Origin: Microglena sp. YARC
Taxonomy: Eukaryota; Chlorophyta; Chlorophyceae; Chlamydomonadales; Chlamydomonadaceae
NCBI GenBank assembly: GCA_022414725.1
Contig: CM039464.1
Location: 54,168,268 to 54,232,267 of the forward strand
Direction: 5' to 3'
DNA length: 64,000 nucleotides
Shown one piece after another: positions 58,666-64,000 of the stretch. A program made the position numbers and the translations under genes. The notes under the pieces were generated by a model. The model was not told the DNA's origin and did not search any database. It worked only from the letters and a program-made list of their open reading frames with translations. Position 1 is the first letter of the stretch. Each line of letters begins with the position of its first letter.

Positions 58666-58790
58666 CCTGTGTGTATGTATTTAACAGTCTTGGGGTACCC
58701 TAAAAAGGTTTAGGGACTTGCCCAATCTTGCACAGTCTTGATCAAGAGATTACAATGAAGCTAGTAGAGTTGTATGATTTTAAATATGTT
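58666..58790. repeat. 120-bp direct repeat, copy 2
   Basis: Near-identical to 57855-57982. The two copies bracket the AT tract, suggesting it grew inside a duplicated segment or that the assembly looped here. Confidence 0.8.
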
Positions 58791-59089
58791 GGGTAAGGCT
58801 CTGCCTCACCTGATGATGTACTCCCATCGCAACTGACACCTGGAAAGGGAAACGGTATGCGGGTAAGATCATTAGTCCCAGCTGGAACATACCATACATG
58901 GTCTGTTGGTTGGTCTAATAACCAACCAACAGCATATACTATTGTGCATGTGGGTGTTGTCATCAAGCCAAGATGCAGTTTGTGAGGCAGGGCTGATGAA
59001 GGTAAACACCAAAAGGCCAAGAGTAGTAGCCATGTACCCTTAATACATATGTTTAGTAAATCAACCCTGACCTTGAACTCCGTATGTAT

Positions 59090-60294
59090 GTATGTTACAG
59101 TCCAGGGGTAGGCCAAATAGGCTAAAGGGACTTGCCCAACCATATAGGAAGGGCTTAAAAAGAACAAGCACTGATGAACTGAGCCCTAAACAATCGTTTA
59201 ACCGACGGGGGCCCTGAGTTCGTGCTACAGTGATAATTTAATTCTACAATATTATTAAATCATCATCTCAGCTGGGATGATAATTTAATTGTGCGATTAT
59301 TATCGCATTTTTTTATAAATTGAATTAAGTATTTCCATCCTTCAAAGGAATCAGGATTCATGACCAGCTTCATACTGGAGTTTTCGTCCACCAAGTCAGG
59401 TTCAATGTTCATTTTCTCAAAAAATATTTTTCTATCCTCAGCGTATAACGGACATTCTAATATGAAATGCATTTCATCTTTGACTACTCTTCTACCGTCA
59501 ACCACGATATCGCAGCACCTGCAAATTCTACCAGAACGAGATTTACTCCTTTCTGATTCGACATTTAAGTTGTGGGCTCGAAGACGAAGTCTTGCTATGC
59601 ATTTGATATCATCCCTATTGTTTAATAAGTTAGTGTACGTTGAACTATGGTTTCTATCCTCTGACATCATCCAATTCGCACACGTAATAGTTTTAATACC
59701 GCTTCCTTGGTCATCACCAAGATTTCTGGGGTTCAATGTACTCAGGAACTGCCAGCGAATGTCTGTTATTTTAGAGATGCCTTCATCAATTTTTCCTAAG
59801 TCAATCTTGCTCAGTGACGTCTGATTATCTTGAATAATATCAGAGAAATGTTCTATAACACCTAATCTCTGAATGCATCGTAGTAATCTATGAGACCAGC
59901 ATTGTCTATTGCTATCTCTGGTTGCCATTATAACATTCTCTAGCAAGGCTCTTTTCACAAAATCATTGTCCTTAGTCCTTACGGTCAACGATTTTATTCC
60001 AAAAGCCAGTACATGGTCTCAACCATTGAGCCCATGTAGGTGACCTATCAAGTTCATTGAGGACCAAGTCGGTAGAGGTGTTCTCTCTAACGCCAAGAGC
60101 CCTTTTCATAAACTTATTCTGAATAGTTTCGCATTTTCCTTCGAGACCGTAAGAAGTATTAATATTACCAAGACGGTCTGGAGCCCACACTTCACACCCC
60201 TGTTCTCTATCCGAGGTGGCAAGATCCACCCTTTAAAGTGGGCCTCTTGCATGGGAACAGACACATGGTAATATATATATTCAACTGATGACAA
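59090..60294 (-). mobile_element. LINE (non-LTR retrotransposon) 3' part, 5'-truncated
   Basis: Two minus-strand frames. The upstream one (60229-59972) reads EVWAPDRLGNINTSYGLEGK, CETIQNKFMKRALGV and ELDRSPTWAQWLR, like the end of a LINE reverse transcriptase. The second (59988-59263) has RLRLRAHNLNVESERSKS, RICRCCDIVVDGRRVVKD and MHFILECPLYAEDR, the C-terminal CCHC-like module of these proteins. A 3' tail of about 170 bp runs to 59090 and ends in a TACATACATACGG repeat. The copy is cut at its 5' end and has a frame change near 59980. Confidence 0.75.
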
Positions 60295-60567
60295 GCATCC
60301 ACTGTATCATTCATGGTTAGCCCTCAAGTAGCAGCAACCTCTGGAACAATGCATTCTTCTGTGCATGGGCCATGGCAATTAAATACCATCAATCCTAATA
60401 CCGTAAGCTAAGTGCCCCACATATCTCATTCAGCTAGCAGGTTACAAAGAAGGTCAGTGATAGCCAAATGATAGCTGGGTAAAAAAAAAAAATACAAATA
60501 GGCTGAAGGGACTTGCACAACCTCAAACAATCAAGGGGGATATGTATTTCAAGAGCTTCATACTCAC
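60295..60567. other. Host intron-like stretch
   Basis: A poly-A run (60481-60492) and a LINE 3' phrase (TAGGCTGAAGGGACTTGCAC). No exon. Confidence 0.4.
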
Positions 60568-60915
60568 CGACATCCTCATGGTGGTCACAGGCGTCTGCCG
60601 GCACATAATGGCAGCTCTGCAGTGAGGTCTCATAACCAATGCAAACCACCCCGTTCATTAAAATGGGCAGATTCTCATTTCCCACGACTGAAAGATCCAC
60701 TGCTGCCCTAGTCCACGGCAGTCCCAACTGTGAACACACTACTTTGGCTGCATTCACTCTGAAGAAGTCATTGCACACAGTGCCCCACTGTCCATCTACA
60801 AAGACCTCCACCCTGCCGTTCGTGCCCGAGCTTCCATCTACCAAGCGAATCAGTGGCATGTCTGAGAGGGCTGCTGGTTGTGGTGGAGACAAAGCACTTC
60901 CTGTGCATATGACAC
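60568..60915 (-). CDS. Host exon: SRCR domain
   Basis: Acceptor ATGCCGACAG. It reads VICTGSALSPPQPAALSD, MPLIRLVDGSSGTNGRVEV, GQWGTVCNDFFRVNAAKVVC, SQLGLPWTRAAVDLSV, MNGVVCIGYETSLQSC and DACDHHEDVG; donor GTGAGTATG. The Pro/Ala-rich entry segment links it to the preceding domain. Confidence 0.85.
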
Positions 60916-61489
60916 CTGTCGGCATCCGATGGGAGCAGTGTGTGTTAGTGCAGGGTTAGTTAAGGTGCAGTGGACCACTATACTTTATAAAGTCTGCCAG
61001 TGGTGAGGTGGGACACAGCCATCGAGTGCATGGTGGAACAAGGTGCAAAAATGATAACGCCTGGTGGGGCGTGGTATTAAGGGAGCTTATCGTACGCGGG
61101 TGGGGAGCGGTCTCCTACCTCAACTGGACAAGCTACCATCGCGGTTGACGACGACCTGCAACGCCAAGAGCGACCGAAGGGGGGATCGAACCCCCGACTC
61201 TTCATCCTCAAGCGATTTAGTCTACCACTAGGCCAATGTATACCGTATCGCTGAATTGGGCTGGAGCAAGGTGCAGTCATCGAGTCCATGACTGCGTCCC
61301 GCCCACACAGTTAGTTGCACAGGGCACCGGCAGGGCAAATCAGTCCACAACACTATCTAGTAGGTCATATTTTTCGTAGACGTGACTTACGCTAATAATA
61401 ATGCATGCTGCCGAGATACTTCTCATCCCCGCATATTTGAGATTTTTACACCCCACGTGCCATGCTACCCCCAAGCCTCCCATCCTTAC
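60916..61489. other. Intron with SINE
   Basis: The SINE at 61048 occupies the middle; nothing else is recognised. Confidence 0.5.
61048..61266 (-). mobile_element. tRNA-derived SINE, minus strand, 9-bp target duplication
   Basis: Read on the minus strand: A box TGGCCTAGTGG, B box GGTTCGATCC, then the same tail as the copy at 53762. CAAGGTGCA is duplicated at 61039-61047 and 61267-61275. Confidence 0.85.
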
Positions 61490-61831
61490 CGGCATCTTCA
61501 TCATGATCACAGTCGTGCTGAGATGTGAAGAGGCATGACTCAAGAGCAGACTCAAAACCAAAGCAGTTAACACTATCCATCAAGATGGGTAGATCATTAT
61601 TGCCTGGAACTGTTTCATCCACAGTTGCTGTTGTCCAAGGCAATCCCATCTGCCGGCACACCACACGGGCAGCGATTGTGGTGAAATTGTCATCACACAC
61701 AGTGCCCCAACGTCCATTCAGGGAGACCTCCACTCTGCCCTGCAAGTTGGATTTTCCACCAACCGATAAAATGTTTCCTCCTGGAGCATTACGCTGTAGT
61801 GGGGCCTGGCTGCCTCCTGCGCATATGACAC
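61490..61831 (-). CDS. Host exon: SRCR domain
   Basis: Acceptor TTGTTGACAG, donor GTAAGG. VICAGGSQAPLQRNAPGGN, ILSVGGKSNLQGRVEV, GRWGTVCDDNFTTIAARVVC, RQMGLPWTTATVDETVPG, MDSVNCFGFESALESC and HDCDHDEDAG. Six-cysteine pattern complete. Confidence 0.85.
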
Positions 61832-62487
61832 CTGTCAACAACCAATCGATGTGAGCAGTGTTTTGTGTGGGGGGGGGGGGAGAGCGAGATTCAGATAAAT
61901 TGAGTTTGAGCATTTTGTTCACTAAATTTACATGCTAGAATGTGCACAAAATCTATCTGGATGCCACCCAGCACCACATCGAGCAAGGCTGCAGCAACAG
62001 GTCAGTAGGTGATGATGGTGGTGGTTGCATTATCATGGGGTTAGGATTATCTGTAAGTGTATCTATGAGTACCTATCTGTATGCCACCAGCTAGAATGTG
62101 CACAAAATTGCTTCTTCGGAACACAAAGCCAACACAAGCTAATGGTAATCATCATGATAATTTGACTCATCAACCAAAGCTCAAAGTTATGTGCTTTTAT
62201 GTATATCTAAACTTCTATAACTATAGCTATTGATTGACGCCAGTTTTGGTTTCCTACTGAAAGTCTAGCTCCCCCTTCTTGTTCCCCGCCGCCAACCCCT
62301 GCCCGAACAAAACTGTTTTGATGGTGTACCCGGATGTACCTGTACTCCCCCCCCTCTCAGTTGCATGTCCACAACAAATAAAATACCAGACCATTTGTAA
62401 AATGACCTGGAAAACTCGTCCAATCCTATGGACCCTCCATCAAAACGCATGTATCAATGTAGCCCCTGGACAGTCAAACGTACGTAC
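61832..62487. other. Intron-like stretch
   Basis: A G-run (61870-61880) and no exon. Ordinary A/T-rich host sequence. Confidence 0.4.
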
Positions 62488-63229
62488 CGACATCCTCGGA
62501 GTGATCACAATTGTGATTTGATTGCTTGCGTGTGCACTCCTCCAAAGTTGGCTCCAATCCGGTGCACTTCACATCGTCCATCAGGATTGGCAAATCATCA
62601 GTTCCTGGGAAAACGGCAACCGTTGCCTCCATCCAGGGAAGTCCCAGCTGCCGGCAAACAACTTGGGCAGCAGAAGCATTGAAGAAGTCATCACAGACAG
62701 TGCCCCACTGGCCAGGGAAGCCTGTAAATACCTCCAATCGACCTTCTGTCTCAGAGCTTCCATCAACCAAGCGCAGTGTTTTTAAATCAGAAGGCACGGG
62801 GGGTTGTGGTGGGCGATTGGGGGCCCGAGGGGGCGAGGCAGGTTGCTGCCCTGTGATTTCATTAATGTCCAAGCACAACACACTTACATCCTCAGAATGC
62901 AAGCAGTCTCCAGCGCAAGGCAGGTAGCTGCATTCTTGTAGACTGGCCTCACTGCCAGTGCAGTCGACATCATCCTTCAAAATTGGGAGGCCCAAGTTTT
63001 CTCCATAGGTTGCTGATGGATACACACTGACTGCATAATACGGAAGGTTCAACTGCTTGCACACAACACGGGCAGCAGTATTGTTGAAGTTGTCATCACA
63101 AACAGTGCCCCACCTTCCATTTAGAAATACCTCAAGGCGACCTTCATTACGAGATGGTCCAACCAGTCTGACGTGTCCTGTGTCATGTGCAAATGATGGG
63201 AATGAAGATCTAGGGTTCAAGGCTTGCAT
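62488..63229 (-). CDS. Host exon: two SRCR domains
   Basis: Two domains in one long open segment, ending at the donor GTACGT. First: HVRLVGPSRNEGRLEVFLNG, WGTVCDDNFNNTAARVVC, KDDVDCTGSEASLQEC and GDCLHSEDVSVLC. A Pro-rich linker (QQPASPPRAPNRPPQPPVP) follows. Second: LKTLRLVDGSSETEGRLEV, QWGTVCDDFFNASAAQVVC, RQLGLPWMEATVAVFPG, MDDVKCTGLEPTLEEC and NCDHSEDVG. The 5' boundary is uncertain: an in-frame Met at 63229 or an acceptor near 63268 (ATCCCAG). Confidence 0.85.
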
Positions 63230-63452
63230 GGTAAGAGTACCAGGGATGGCAACTGATTTAGTTTACCTGGGATGACAAACAGGGAGAGGTGGTTGCAGTT
63301 GTATAGTAATACCTTCCCCATACCATCCAGAGAAGCATTGGGAAGGTACATCAGGTTGAAAGTTACCACAATGCCCTAATATCAACTATGTAACGCATAC
63401 TTGCAGTACATATATATTTGACATACACATATACATATATGGAGAGGCTTAC
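63230..63452. other. Intron between N-terminal exon and SRCR exons
   Basis: Contains an ACATATATA-type tract. No other feature. Confidence 0.4.
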
Positions 63453-63978
63453 CCCCTGATTGACACCGACCTGAGTTGTACATATTTCCAGTTGATTGTG
63501 ATGCTTCCCCGTGCGGCCGCATATCACATTCCCGCTCCATGTTGGCAATTATCTGAAGAAATGTCGTGGCTCCACTTTGTGAACTCATTAAGGCAGTGCT
63601 TGTTTCAGTTGTGAGGGTGTCAGCATGAGTGAAGTGTAAGATTCCTGGAACCGGAATAAGCTCCAGACCGTAAACTGGAGTAATAAATGAATTATCTTGA
63701 TCATAATTGTCAATTAATTTCTGGATGTACTCTATTGCGTAGGAGCTTGGGCTGGGGTAGGAGTCGCCCTGGCTGGAGTCGTAATTGTCGCCGCCCTGGC
63801 TGGAGTCGTAATAGTCATCGCCCTGGCTGTAGTAGTATTCACCAGTGGCGCTATTGATCTGCTTAAATCCTCGATTAACGCCATATCTGAAGCGGGACAT
63901 GCCTACAGCCTTCAACCCAGAGGAAACAGCCCTGCCAACAACTCCTCCAACCAGGGAACTTGCAGATGACACGAGAAC
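63453..63978 (-). CDS. Host exon: N-terminal region with GDYYDSSQ-type repeats
   Basis: Acceptor CTGCCACAG, donor GTAAGCC. Begins SSASSLVGGVVGRAVSSG, then MSRFRYGVNRGFKQINSATG, then Tyr/Asp/Ser/Gln/Gly repeats (DDYYDSSQGGDNYDSSQGD), then a folded-looking part with AIEYIQKLIDNYDQDNSF, HADTLTTETSTALMSS and NMERECDMRPHGEAS. Probably upstream of the SRCR exons in the same gene. No family recognised. Confidence 0.6.
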
Positions 63979-64000
63979 CTGTGGCAGTGATCATCACAGG

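Overview
The window looks like a piece of a eukaryotic nuclear chromosome, most likely from a green alga, carrying an inserted and decaying segment of a giant-virus genome (Nucleocytoviricota, NCLDV). The viral part runs from the left edge to about 41.5 kb and its left end lies outside the window. The part from about 42.1 kb to the right edge is ordinary host sequence: spliced exons, microsatellites, SINEs, LINE fragments and hAT-type MITEs. The algal host is inferred from the giant-virus content and from SRCR-domain exons beside a LINE with an RNase H domain. SRCR exons also occur in animals, so this assignment is moderate.

Viral part (1-41.5 kb). Genes are intronless, closely packed and on both strands. 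Recognisable products are a WLM/SprT-like metalloprotease, an archaeo-eukaryotic primase fragment, a VLTF3-type late transcription factor, a VLTF2/A1L-like zinc-finger protein with a PCNA-interaction (PIP) motif, a SWIB-domain protein, an MC1-like small basic protein, a staphylococcal-type nuclease, a patatin-like phospholipase, an EamA-like membrane protein, a superfamily 1 helicase fused to a PD-(D/E)XK nuclease, a RING protein and two fibre proteins ending in S74 chaperone domains. Several conserved virion-type proteins and small membrane proteins are also present. No major capsid protein, DNA polymerase B or packaging ATPase was found. Many genes carry one or a few frameshifts, often at homopolymers, so the segment is either decaying or affected by assembly indels.

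Mobile DNA in the viral part. A 6.85-kb Ty1/copia element (12,266-19,118) with LTRs that read as identical and a 5-bp target duplication splits a viral membrane-protein gene. A broken Fanzor (eukaryotic TnpB-like) gene abuts the truncated primase, and both lie between two 166-bp inverted repeats. A second Fanzor remnant sits at the right border. A Tc1/mariner-like MITE family (TA-CAGTC ends) is scattered through the viral part and was not seen in the host part.

Host part (42.1-64 kb). Minus-strand exons encode SRCR domains (seven full or nearly full exons plus one split domain), apple/PAN-like cysteine modules and a Gly/Asp/Tyr/Ser/Gln-rich N-terminal piece. These look like one or more large secreted or cell-surface proteins. 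Introns carry two tRNA-derived SINEs with target duplications, two hAT-like MITEs with 8-bp duplications, a LINE 3' part with many short 3'-end copies, an RNase H-bearing LINE fragment, a 33-bp tandem array, and long (ATG)n, (ACT)n, (CTGT)n and (AT)n tracts. All calls are by eye; no search or alignment program was run.
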